From assembly GCA_945861635.1 (NCBI GenBank), contig CAMAWH010000017.1:18957-82956 (forward strand): a DNA stretch of 64,000 bases. Reading direction: 5' to 3'. Positions 42,218-50,105 of the stretch are shown one piece after another. The position numbers and the translations under genes were made by a program. The DNA comes from Klebsiella pneumoniae (GTDB taxonomy: Bacteria > Myxococcota_A > UBA796 > SXON01). The notes beneath the pieces were generated by a model that ran no database searches, had not been told where the DNA came from, and saw only the letters and a list, made by a program, of their open reading frames with translations. The first letter of the stretch is position 1. Each line of letters starts with the position of its first letter.

Positions 42218-44344
42218 TCAGTTGAAGCGAAGCGTCACCCGCTCGCCTGGGCCCACGTGGACCCCCGCGACGGGATCTTGCGAAACCAGGCGGCCAGCGC
42301 CTTCAAGAACGAGCTCGATGCCCGACGATTGCAACGCAGCAACGGCGCTTCGCATCGACCGGCCGCCGAGATCCGGCAGGATCCAGCCCCCGGATCCGTC
42401 GGCTCGGACCTCGATTGGAGCACGTGGCTCCGACAACACAAGCGTCGGCTTGGGTTTGTGTACGGATGGGGGTGGCGCGGGTGCGCCCTCCACCACAACG
42501 GCCGGTGCGTCCGGCACATCTTCCGGCGGAACGGACAAATAGCGCATCGTGAACTCGCCGATCTCCGCGAAGACAGGAGCGGCCACGATCCCCCCGTATT
42601 TGGACCCAATGGTAGGGGTGTCCACCATCACCGCGACAGCGATCTCCGGCCGGCCAGCCGGCAGAAAACCGACGAACGATGAAACACGTTTTGTCGGGCT
42701 ATAAATACCATTTTCTACCTTCTGCGCGGTTCCCGTCTTCCCTGCCACCCGGTATCCCTCCACGCGGGCCCGCGTTCCCGTGCCGCCCTCCTCCGTCACG
42801 GTTTCCATCATGCTCACGATAGCGGAGGCCGTATCGGGGGAGATCACCCGCCGGTCTACCCTCGCTTCCCGCGCGACCTCGACCTCTCCGTAGCGATCCA
42901 GCACGGCATCCACGATCCGCGGCATCATCCGCTCGCCGCCATTTGCGATGGTGGCAACGGCTGAAACCAACTGAATGGGAGACGCCGTTACGCCCTGGCC
43001 AAACGACGTGGTCGCCAATTCGATGGGGCGAATGGTGTCCGGCCGCCGGATCGACCCGGCAACCTCGCCGGGCAGGGAGAGGCCGGTCGCGCGCGCAAAT
43101 CCGAAATTCTTCAGGTACGCAATCGTCCGATCCGCGCCCAACATGAATCCAAGTTTGGCGGCACCGATATTCGACGAATATTTGATCACGTCCGTTACCG
43201 AAATAACTCCTTTAGGGTGATCATCCTTGATGATTCGGCCACTGACCGTCCAATGGCCGACCTCGCAGTCAACCATTGTTTCCGGTGTTACCAGCCCCTC
43301 TTCCAGAGCCGCCGCCGCAATGAATGGCTTAAAAACCGAGCCAGGTTCGATTTGGTCCATCGCCGGGCGATTCTTGAACAATTCCTGCTGCACGCGCGAT
43401 GCGCCGTCGTTCGGATTTCCGCCCGGCCGCGTCGCCATCGCCAGGATGGACCCCGTACGCACGTCCATGACGACGGCCATCGCCGCCTCCGGCATGCTGC
43501 TGATCATCACCTTGTCGAGGGCGCTTTCCGCGGCATGCTGAATGGCGGCGTCGATGGTCAGTCGGACCGAGTGGCCGGACCGTGCCAGCCGGGTCTCATC
43601 GACGCCCGCCTCCACGGAGCGTCCCTTCCGATCCATGCCCTGCATGATTCGATAGGTGTCGCCTGCCAATTCTTTCTCAAGGAGTTTTTCGATCCCGGCG
43701 GCCCCGGCGTCCGTGGAGTCCGTGTACCCAAGCAAAGGGGCCGCCATGTCGCGCCCCGGGTACATGCGTACCGCCTCCTCCCGCTTGAACAACCACGGCG
43801 CTTCCTTCCGATGTTCACGACGTGTAAGCTCCCGAACGTCGGCAACAAGCGCGTCGACCGCAACCGGTTCCAGCGAGTCCCCGAGCTTGAGCTCCACCAA
43901 CTTGCGACCATCGGGGCGCACCGCAAACCGATCGCGAATCCAACGCTCGGACTTGCCGCTCGCCGCCGACAGCCGGCCGATGTACACATCGAGGTCGCCC
44001 TCCCGCGCGGTGCTAGGGTTGGCGTACAACGTGGGAAGATCGACAGTCGAGGCGAGCAGCCGCCCCTTGGCGTCAACGATCGACCCACGCCGCCCGTGCA
44101 TTTCGACGGTGCGGTCGTAGAGATCCTGCCCCGCCGCCGCGAGCCGGGAATCCGGCCACAGCATGAGCTGTCCCGCGCGCGCCCCCAGAAACACCAGAAA
44201 AAACAGGATGCCGCCGAGGACGAGCTTCGACCGAAGTCGGCTCTCCATCACCAAAGCCTGCTCCTCCGCCGGCCCGCGACGGCGCTCGGGGGGCAGACGA
44301 AGACGCGCGTGCGCCTTCCGGGTGCGGGGCGACGACGCCTTCAC
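42218..44344 (-). CDS. ftsI: Septal peptidoglycan transpeptidase FtsI (PBP3-type) with PASTA domain
   Basis: A 708-residue class B penicillin-binding protein that cross-links septal peptidoglycan with FtsW. A basic cytosolic head leads to one membrane helix (residues about 40-60, VLGGILFFLVFLGARAGQL), a pedestal domain beginning HGRRGSIVDAKGRLLA, and the transpeptidase domain. Its nucleophile is S336 in GSVFKPF (SxxK); YSSNIG gives SxN and GKTGTAQ gives KTG. A single C-terminal PASTA-like domain (about 640-708, LPDLGGRSMRSAVAALQSSG) follows a Pro-rich linker. The PASTA tail is usual in Myxococcota and Firmicutes but not in E. coli. It overlaps ftsL by four bases. Confidence 0.94.
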   Translation of the reverse strand: MKASSPRTRKAHARLRLPPERRRGPAEEQALVMESRLRSKLVLGGILFFLVFLGARAGQLMLWPDSRLAAAGQDLYDRTVEMHGRRGSIVDAKGRLLASTVDLPTLYANPSTAREGDLDVYIGRLSAASGKSERWIRDRFAVRPDGRKLVELKLGDSLEPVAVDALVADVRELTRREHRKEAPWLFKREEAVRMYPGRDMAAPLLGYTDSTDAGAAGIEKLLEKELAGDTYRIMQGMDRKGRSVEAGVDETRLARSGHSVRLTIDAAIQHAAESALDKVMISSMPEAAMAVVMDVRTGSILAMATRPGGNPNDGASRVQQELFKNRPAMDQIEPGSVFKPFIAAAALEEGLVTPETMVDCEVGHWTVSGRIIKDDHPKGVISVTDVIKYSSNIGAAKLGFMLGADRTIAYLKNFGFARATGLSLPGEVAGSIRRPDTIRPIELATTSFGQGVTASPIQLVSAVATIANGGERMMPRIVDAVLDRYGEVEVAREARVDRRVISPDTASAIVSMMETVTEEGGTGTRARVEGYRVAGKTGTAQKVENGIYSPTKRVSSFVGFLPAGRPEIAVAVMVDTPTIGSKYGGIVAAPVFAEIGEFTMRYLSVPPEDVPDAPAVVVEGAPAPPPSVHKPKPTLVLSEPRAPIEVRADGSGGWILPDLGGRSMRSAVAALQSSGIELVLEGAGRLVSQDPVAGVHVGPGERVTLRFN

Positions 44345-44691
44345 CGAACGGCGTCCATCGCAAACGTTTCCACGGGTGCCTTCAGGCCGAGCCCGCCGGC
44401 CGCCGCGCCGACCCGATTGGGCTCACGCAGCATCGTCTGCTCGAGGATGAGCCGGTCGTGCGTGACCTGCGCACGCGCGAGCGACGACCGGGTTGTGTCC
44501 AGCGCAACCGCCGCCTCTCGAACGCCCATTCGCGCCCACAGGTAGAGCGAGAGCGCCGACGTGAAGAAGATCGTGAACATCAGAAAGCGGATGAGGACCC
44601 GGACCTCAGGCAAGGATGCAACTCCGATCGGCGCAACCAGCATGTCCCGCACGCGGGACCGGCGATCAACAATGCCTGCGGTCGAGTTCAT
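44341..44691 (-). CDS. ftsL: FtsL-like division protein
   Basis: A 116-residue bitopic protein between rsmH and ftsI, where ftsL sits in most dcw clusters. It has one membrane helix (residues about 33-54, LIRFLMFTIFFTSALSLYLWARM) and a periplasmic coiled-coil stretch (REAAVALDTTRSSLARAQVTHDRLILEQ) ending with PNRVGAAAGGLGLKAP. That last block resembles the PxRIExxAxxxLGM end of FtsL. The sequence itself is poorly conserved, as is normal for FtsL, so position carries much of the call. It overlaps rsmH and ftsI by ATGA. Confidence 0.8.
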   Translation of the reverse strand: MNSTAGIVDRRSRVRDMLVAPIGVASLPEVRVLIRFLMFTIFFTSALSLYLWARMGVREAAVALDTTRSSLARAQVTHDRLILEQTMLREPNRVGAAAGGLGLKAPVETFAMDAVR

Positions 44692-45578
44692 GGCAGCCTC
44701 TCGATGGCGCGGACGCGAGCGGAGCGTGCGCGAGGGTTGGGGTCGGATTCGCCCTTGCGGGCACGTCGTTCAACGAGACGAAACTGTGGACGTTCAAGGG
44801 GGTGACCGTACAGGTCGGTGGCCCCCCCGACGCCGGCGAGCCGGCGAAACGCGGTCTTGACGGGGGCGTCTTCGAGCGAGTGAAAAGCGATCACGACGAA
44901 TCTCCCATGCGGCGCGAGCAGGGCAGGAATCCCCGCGAGTGCTTGGTCAAGCTCATCGAGTTCCCCGTTGACCAGAATGCGCAGCGCCTGGAACGTCCTC
45001 GTTGCCGGATGAATTCTCCCTTCCGCGCGCACAACCCTTGCGATGACGTCGGCGAGATGCAGCGTGCCGCGCAACGGCCGGGCATCGAGGATGGCGCGCG
45101 CCACCCGGCGAGAATGCCGCTCTTCGCCAAATCGCCAGATCGCGTCCGCGAGCGCGTCGGCGTCGAGCCGATCGAGCAGGACGGACAGCGGCTCACCCTG
45201 CGAAGGGTCCATGCGCATGTCGAGCTGCCCATCGGCGCGAAAGGAGAAGCCACGTTCGGGGCGGTCGAATTGCGGCGACGAGGCGCCAAGGTCGAGCAGG
45301 ACGCTGTCGGCTCTGCGGTCACCGAGGATGCCGGCGAGTTGCGAAAAACACGCATGGTGGAGTTCGACGGCGTCGCCGAAACGTTGCAGCCGAGGCGCAG
45401 ATTCGGCCAGAGCGTCCGGGTCCCGGTCAACCCCGACCACGCGCGCGCCGCGTTCCAACACTGCTTCCGCGTGCCCCGCCCTTCCGAGGGTGCCATCCAC
45501 ATGGAGCGACCCCGGGCGCACCGCAAGGAGCTCCAGGACATCGTCGAGCAGGACGGGGAGGTGGCCGCGTTCATGCAC
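44688..45578 (-). CDS. rsmH: 16S rRNA (cytosine1402-N4)-methyltransferase
   Basis: RsmH (MraW) methylates C1402 in the 16S rRNA decoding site. The best start is GTG at 45578 (HERGHLPVLLDDVLELL), which has GGAGG five bases before it and matches the usual N-terminus; the frame continues upstream inside mraZ to 45647. The 296-residue protein has VDGTLGRAGHAEAVL (the SAM loop), VGVDRDPDAL, LLDLGASSPQFDRPERGFSFRADGQLDMRMD in successive parts, and FQALRILVNGELDEL, VIAFHSLED. It overlaps mraZ by eight bases and ftsL by four. Confidence 0.95.
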   Translation of the reverse strand: MHERGHLPVLLDDVLELLAVRPGSLHVDGTLGRAGHAEAVLERGARVVGVDRDPDALAESAPRLQRFGDAVELHHACFSQLAGILGDRRADSVLLDLGASSPQFDRPERGFSFRADGQLDMRMDPSQGEPLSVLLDRLDADALADAIWRFGEERHSRRVARAILDARPLRGTLHLADVIARVVRAEGRIHPATRTFQALRILVNGELDELDQALAGIPALLAPHGRFVVIAFHSLEDAPVKTAFRRLAGVGGATDLYGHPLERPQFRLVERRARKGESDPNPRARSARVRAIERLP

Positions 45579-46011
45579 CCGGCCCTCCGCCGAGGTTTGC
45601 TTTGCGCGCACGCGCCGCAGCGTGGGCCGCAGCAAACCGATCCGCATCCCAGACTTCCAAACGATTGAGCATGGAAATCGCCACCACGTCGCGCGCCAGA
45701 CCCGCGAGCTCTCGAAAATTTTCCGGGATTACAATTCGGCCCTGGCCGTCCACCGGCACGTCGCAGTTGTGCCCGACGCGCAAGAGCTGCCGCTCGTCTT
45801 CCCACTCGTCGAACGGGTCCAGACCCATGAGGGTCTTTTCAACGTCCTCTTTGAAATCGGCGGGCGTGTAGGCCCGAAGCCGGCGTTCATGAACAATAAA
45901 AACCAACTCGTGGATTCGCGCCGCATCGAGCGCGGACTTGAGGCGAGCCGGCAGCGTGATCCTCCCGCGGGGATCGAGTGTCAGCGGCTGGTTGAAATGT
46001 ACGTCCAGCAT
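45571..46011 (-). CDS. mraZ: Transcriptional regulator MraZ
   Basis: MraZ is the DNA-binding repressor and first gene of dcw clusters. The 146-residue protein has the two SpoVT/AbrB-like halves with the repeated DxxGR motif: LDPRGRITLPARL (residues about 12-24) and VDGQGRIVIPENFRELAG (about 87-104). Such proteins form rings of eight or twelve that bind direct repeats spaced by 10 bases. A set of repeats with exactly that spacing lies 46-79 bases upstream. A GGAG site sits six bases before the ATG. Most likely it controls its own operon. Confidence 0.96.
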   Translation of the reverse strand: MLDVHFNQPLTLDPRGRITLPARLKSALDAARIHELVFIVHERRLRAYTPADFKEDVEKTLMGLDPFDEWEDERQLLRVGHNCDVPVDGQGRIVIPENFRELAGLARDVVAISMLNRLEVWDADRFAAAHAAARARKANLGGGPGA

Positions 46012-46056
46012 TCGGCACTCCGTCCCGCTCGGTGGCCACCGATCAGGGACAGTCCT

Positions 46057-46090
46057 CCATTCTCAGCCATAGTAATCCATTGTCTTCCCC
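46057..46090 (-). promoter_or_regulatory. Candidate MraZ box: four 10-bp-spaced repeats
   Basis: On the plus strand CCAT occurs at 46057-46060, 46067-46070 and 46077-46080, and CCCC at 46087-46090, all exactly 10 bases apart. Read on the minus strand (the direction of mraZ) this gives GGGG, ATGG, ATGG, ATGG with a TGG core. E. coli MraZ binds TGGGN repeats with the same 10-base period. The repeats lie 46-79 bases upstream of the mraZ ATG. Confidence 0.6.
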
Positions 46091-46277
46091 ACAGGGGTGA
46101 TTACCATCCAATGGACCCCCCGGATATCGGTTGAACGCCTACAATTTGAACGGACATTTTTCGGCACGTCGAGGGGTAGACAATGTGCATCCACGGCGCT
46201 TGTTTTGCAGGATGCCTCCGAGTGGATCTGAACTCGAGGTATCCTATTGACATCACAAGAGAATTACCATGGTGTAC

Positions 46278-46299
46278 ACCGTTCGCGGGCGGGAACGGT
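46278..46299 (+). promoter_or_regulatory. Inverted repeat in the smpB leader
   Basis: ACCGTTC and GAACGGT form a 7-bp stem with an eight-base GC-rich loop, ending 12 bases before the smpB ATG. Directly before it is the perfect palindrome GGTGTACACC (46271-46280), which overlaps the stem. Either could be an operator or an mRNA hairpin near the ribosome site, which itself shows no clear AGGAGG. Confidence 0.35.
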
Positions 46300-46311
46300 T
46301 ACCTCCCGGTC

Positions 46312-46776
46312 ATGCCGACGAAGAAGGGCACCCGCAGAAACGTTTGCACGAACCGAAAGGCGCGCTTCGAGTTTGAGCTGTTCGACCAGTTCGAAGCGGG
46401 CCTTGTGCTTGTCGGGTCGGAGGTCAAAAGCCTGCGCGGCGGAAACGCGCACCTGAACGAGGCCTGGGTCGGGTTCGAAGGCCAGCGGCTGATGCTGTTC
46501 TCCGCCCACATCGCTCCCTATCCGCAGGCCAACGTGCAGAATCATGAGCCAACGCGGCCGCGGCCGCTGCTGTTGTCGCACGCCGAACTGGAAAAGGTGC
46601 GAAACCGGGTTCGGGAGCGCGGGCTGACGGTCGTACCGTTGCAGATGTACTTCGACGGCCCATGGTGCAAGATTGAAATTGCCGTTGGGCGTGGCAAAAA
46701 GACCCACGACAAGCGGGCATCACTCCGCGAGGCGGAAGGAAAGCGAGAGGTTGCCAGGGCCATGCGAGATCGCTGA
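46312..46776 (+). CDS. smpB: SsrA-binding protein SmpB
   Basis: SmpB carries tmRNA into stalled ribosomes for trans-translation. The 154-residue protein starts at ATG 46312 (MPTKKGTRRNVCTNRKARFEF). It shows GSEVKSLRGGNAHLNEAWV, APYPQANVQNHEPTRPRPLLL, GLTVVPLQMYFDGPWCKIEIAVGRGKK, and the C-terminal basic helix KTHDKRASLREAEGKREV that reaches into the mRNA channel. The length is normal. It is divergent from mraZ. The ssrA gene was not seen in this window. Confidence 0.96.
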   Translation: MPTKKGTRRNVCTNRKARFEFELFDQFEAGLVLVGSEVKSLRGGNAHLNEAWVGFEGQRLMLFSAHIAPYPQANVQNHEPTRPRPLLLSHAELEKVRNRVRERGLTVVPLQMYFDGPWCKIEIAVGRGKKTHDKRASLREAEGKREVARAMRDR

Positions 46777-46872
46777 GCGCGGATGTCGCGCGCGCGCCCG
46801 CGACGTTCCTTGACGCCCGGCGGTTCTGTGTCCACTCGCGACGATTCGGGGCGCGTGATAAAGCGCCGCCCT

Positions 46873-48228
46873 ATGCGAACCGTCCTCCCGGCGTCCCTCC
46901 TTCTTTTCCCCCTGACGGCTTGGGCTGCGGACTCGGGCGGCACCGCCGCGAGCGCGTCCATGGGCATGCTTTTCGGCGTTGCAGCCGCCGCCGTCATCGT
47001 CGCGATAGCCGCCGTTGCCAAGGATCGAGCCGTCGGCGCGTTGGTCGCCGCGTTGATCGGTGCCGCTTTGAGCATCTATTTGGCCGTGCACCATCACGGT
47101 GCGCTTACGGGCGGCAGCTCCATCTGCAATGTGAGCAGCACGATCAACTGCGACGTGGTGAACGCAAGCAAGCACAGTGAAATCGGCGGGGTGCCGATCG
47201 CGCTCTACGGACTCGGCTACTACGCGGCGATCGCGTACGTCATCGTTCGCCACATCCGCGGGCTAGCCAAGGCAGCGCCTGCCTTACTCGTCACCGGTGC
47301 GTTGGTGGCTCTGGCTTACGACGTTTTTCTGCTCTGGGCGATGCTCCAAACGGGCGCGTGGTGCGTGCTATGCATCACGACGTGGGCGATGAATGGCATC
47401 GGGCTCGCGGCGGCCGTCCTGTTGCTCCGCGAACGCAAGCAAGGCTGGCTCGACACCCTCGGCACGGCGCTTGCCGACGAGGGTGGGGTCGCGGTCGCCA
47501 TGGGCCTCGCCTTCTTCATTGGCGGGACGTTCGCCTACCGAAGTCAATCGGAAACCCGCGATGCTACCGGCCCCAACAGTGTCGGCGGCGTCGATCTCAC
47601 GGGCACGTACGAGAAAATGATCGGGCGCATCGAACTCGACGGCACGGAACCCGTCAAAGGTGACCCGAACGCGCGGTTCACCATCGTCGAATGGGCGGAC
47701 TTCGAGTGCCCGCACTGCGCCACGATGGCGGGCAACATGCCGAAGGTACTGGAGGCCGAGGGAGACCTGAAACTCCTGTTCAAGCACTACCCCATCAGCG
47801 GCATCTGCAACGAATTCGTCCAGGGTGATCGCCACCTCCACGCATGCGAGGCCGCGGGCGCGGCGGAATGCGCGCGCCTCCAGGGCCGCTTCTACGAGCT
47901 GTCGGAAGCCATGTTCAAGAATCAGGAGTACCTGAGCAGTGACGACATTCGGTTCATCGCCGAACAGCAGGGGCTTGAGATGAACAGCTTCAAGGAGTGC
48001 ATGGCAAACCCGGCCACGATGGAAGCGGTCAAGGAGGACGTGCGCGGCGGCGGCACGGCGCAGATCGACGGCACTCCCTCGCTTTTTTTGAAGGGCGCGT
48101 TTGGGGACGAATGGGTGAAACTGACGGTTGGCCCCGACGAAGCGCCGGAAGTGATCAAGGCGATTCTGGGTGCGGTGCGCGCCGGCACACCGTTGCCGCC
48201 GCCTCCGCCTCCAACGCCGCACGAATGA
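46873..48228 (+). CDS. Fused VKOR and DsbA-type disulfide-forming protein
   Basis: A 451-residue inner-membrane protein that should make disulfide bonds in exported proteins. After a signal-like leader (MRTVLPASLLLFPLTAWA), residues about 30-215 hold a VKOR domain with several helices, a Cys pair in ICNVSSTINC, the NCDVVN region, and the WCVLC active-site CxxC. A periplasmic thioredoxin/DsbA-like domain follows (about 260-430), with EWADFECPHCATMAG containing the C-P-H-C site and a GTPSLF cis-Pro loop. The fusion lets the quinone-linked VKOR re-oxidise its own DsbA half. A Pro-rich tail ends the chain. The start at 46873 was chosen to expose the leader. Confidence 0.88.
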   Translation: MRTVLPASLLLFPLTAWAADSGGTAASASMGMLFGVAAAAVIVAIAAVAKDRAVGALVAALIGAALSIYLAVHHHGALTGGSSICNVSSTINCDVVNASKHSEIGGVPIALYGLGYYAAIAYVIVRHIRGLAKAAPALLVTGALVALAYDVFLLWAMLQTGAWCVLCITTWAMNGIGLAAAVLLLRERKQGWLDTLGTALADEGGVAVAMGLAFFIGGTFAYRSQSETRDATGPNSVGGVDLTGTYEKMIGRIELDGTEPVKGDPNARFTIVEWADFECPHCATMAGNMPKVLEAEGDLKLLFKHYPISGICNEFVQGDRHLHACEAAGAAECARLQGRFYELSEAMFKNQEYLSSDDIRFIAEQQGLEMNSFKECMANPATMEAVKEDVRGGGTAQIDGTPSLFLKGAFGDEWVKLTVGPDEAPEVIKAILGAVRAGTPLPPPPPPTPHE

Positions 48229-48232
48229 GCCC

Positions 48233-49087
48233 ATGCTGAGGCGCTGGCACGCGCTTGCCGTCACGCTTCCACGGGCGGCCGTGCGCGCGGCGACGCAAGC
48301 ACTGGCGGCCCTCGGCGCAACCGGCCTTCAGGAGGACGTCCCGCCCGGCGTGGCACTCCGATTCAAGCAGCCGTGGGAGAAAGGGCGTGCGCCTCGTCCG
48401 CCTGCCGTCGTCGTGTTGCGCGCGTGGTTTGCCGATCGGCCGGCCGACTCCGCCATCGCGATCGCGGTTGGCGGACGAGCGGCGGAGTGGACGATTCTCG
48501 CGGAGGATGACTGGGAAGAGACGTGGAAGGTCCACTTCCAGCCAGTGCGCATCTCTGACCGTCTCGTCGTCGCCGCGCCGTGGCACAACGTCCCGGGCGC
48601 CGTCATCATCGAGCCCGGCAATGCATTCGGCACGGGCGAGCACATCACCACCCGCGCCTGCCTTCACGCAATCGATCAGCTCGCGACGCCAGGCGGCCGC
48701 CTCCTCGATGTCGGATGCGGGAGCGGTATCTTGACACTCGCCGCGGCGAAGCTGGGAATGCACGCGCATGGAATTGACGTCGATGCCGACGCGGTTCGCG
48801 CCGCCATCGGCGCGGCCACGGCGAACGACCTCGACGCGACCTTCGCCGCAACCCCCGTGGAAGCGATCACCGGCGAGTGGGACGTCGTGGTCGCGAACCT
48901 CTACGCGGAAGTCATCGCGGCGATGGCGCCTCAGCTGCGGCGCCTTGCGCGGGGTCACCTCGTATTCGCCGGGATCCTGGCCGACCGTGTTCATCTCGTC
49001 CACGGCGCCATGCGCGGATTGACGCTGATTTCCGACGACCGGGCAGACGACTGGGCTTCGTTGGTGTACGCATGCGAAGGGTCGTGA
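48233..49087 (+). CDS. prmA: Ribosomal protein L11 methyltransferase
   Basis: PrmA trimethylates ribosomal protein L11. The 284-residue protein has a short N-terminal substrate-binding domain, a linker with WEETWKVHFQPVRISDRLVV, and a SAM-binding domain with IEPGNAFGTGEHITTRACL, LLDVGCGSGILTLAAAKLG, GIDVDADAV and VVANLYAEVI in place of the usual NPPY-like motif. The FGTGxHxTTxxCL block is the family signature. It starts five bases after the VKOR-DsbA gene and overlaps rsmE by 16 bases; prmA-rsmE is a common pair. Confidence 0.93.
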   Translation: MLRRWHALAVTLPRAAVRAATQALAALGATGLQEDVPPGVALRFKQPWEKGRAPRPPAVVVLRAWFADRPADSAIAIAVGGRAAEWTILAEDDWEETWKVHFQPVRISDRLVVAAPWHNVPGAVIIEPGNAFGTGEHITTRACLHAIDQLATPGGRLLDVGCGSGILTLAAAKLGMHAHGIDVDADAVRAAIGAATANDLDATFAATPVEAITGEWDVVVANLYAEVIAAMAPQLRRLARGHLVFAGILADRVHLVHGAMRGLTLISDDRADDWASLVYACEGS

Positions 49088-49776
49088 TTTCGCATCTGAC
49101 GTCGGGCGAATCCTTCGTTCCGGACGCGGAGAGCCACCACCTCCTGCACGTCCTGCGCCTCCGCGAAGGTGATGCCATCGGCCTCACGGATGGTACGGGC
49201 GGCTTTGCGGATGCGACGATTGTCCGTGTGGTCCAGGGGCGGGCGCTGGTGCGCATCGGGGATGTCGTTCGCGCTCCGCCAGGACCAGCAACGGTCGTCC
49301 TCCTGGGGATGCCCAAGCCGGCGCTCGTCGAGGAGGCGGTGATGCTCGGCACGGAGGCCGGCGCGGCCGCGTTCGTCCTCGTACGGGCACGCTACAGCCC
49401 CCCGGGCGAGCCCCGAACGGAGCGGCTCGAGAAGGTCGTGCGCGCTGCCGTCACGCAGTCCGGCCGCGGCACCGTGCCCCGGCTGTACTGCGCGGCTTCC
49501 ATCGTGGATGCACTTGTCCGATTCGACCTGGCGCCGGATCCAGACCCATCGGTGTTCCGGCTCCCCTCCCCCCGATACGTGGGCGTGCCCGGAGCGGTTT
49601 CGCCCGATCCTGTTTCTGGCGACTACACAGTAGCCATCGGCCCAGAGGGAGGATGGAGCACGCAAGAGCTTGCGACGCTCGGCGGTGCCCACTTTCAGCC
49701 CGTTGGACTAGGGCCCCACATCCTGCGTGCCCCCACCGCGGTGGCGATTGCGCTCGGTCGACTCAGTCGCTCTTGA
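49072..49776 (+). CDS. rsmE: 16S rRNA (uracil1498-N3)-methyltransferase
   Basis: RsmE methylates U1498 of 16S rRNA. The 234-residue SPOUT protein has an N-terminal PUA-like part (SHHLLHVLRLREGDAIGLTDGTG) and a C-terminal trefoil-knot domain with VAIGPEGGWSTQEL and LGPHILRAPTAVAIALGRL. Those two blocks are unmistakable. The ATG lies inside the end of prmA. The gene is convergent with a TadE-like gene, overlapping its end by 14 bases. Confidence 0.93.
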   Translation: MRRVVISHLTSGESFVPDAESHHLLHVLRLREGDAIGLTDGTGGFADATIVRVVQGRALVRIGDVVRAPPGPATVVLLGMPKPALVEEAVMLGTEAGAAAFVLVRARYSPPGEPRTERLEKVVRAAVTQSGRGTVPRLYCAASIVDALVRFDLAPDPDPSVFRLPSPRYVGVPGAVSPDPVSGDYTVAIGPEGGWSTQELATLGGAHFQPVGLGPHILRAPTAVAIALGRLSRS

Positions 49777-50086
49777 TGACGGCCGTGACGGAAATGTCGT
49801 CGCCCTCACTATTGGGTCCGGGAATCGACTTGTCAGTGGTGGTGGCCGAGAAGGAAAAGCTCGTGTCCTCGGCCTTTTTGTAGTTGGTGCCGTCGAATGG
49901 CGTGTCGGAGACGGAGGTATTGCTACTGGTCTGGTAGGCATCGCCATGCAACACCCCTTCGCGCGCGTGAAGATGCGCGTTTTGGGCGGCCCAACAGATA
50001 CTCCACAAGTAGTACAGCGCGACGAAAACGACGCCCATGAGCGGCATGAGCAGCATGGTCTCGACGGCGGACTGGGCGCGGCGCAT
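49763..50086 (-). CDS. TadE-like pseudopilin
   Basis: A 107-residue protein. From ATG 50086 it begins MRRAQSAVETMLLMPLMGVVFVALYYLW, the short basic head plus long hydrophobic helix of TadE-type minor pseudopilins, with the Glu after the helix start typical of the group. The remainder is Ser/Thr-rich and would be outside the membrane. It is the last of three related genes on the minus strand (with 50106-51209 and 51191-51598). No tadA ATPase or tadB/C platform is visible in the window. Confidence 0.68.
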   Translation of the reverse strand: MRRAQSAVETMLLMPLMGVVFVALYYLWSICWAAQNAHLHAREGVLHGDAYQTSSNTSVSDTPFDGTNYKKAEDTSFSFSATTTDKSIPGPNSEGDDISVTAVIKSD

Positions 50087-50105
50087 GGTTCTGCTCTCCC
50101 CTCCT

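Noticed and set aside
46246..46280. TTGACA before smpB as a -35 box.
   Set aside because: The only -10-like sequence (TACCAT) is 12 bases away, too close, and nothing suitable lies 16-18 bases away.
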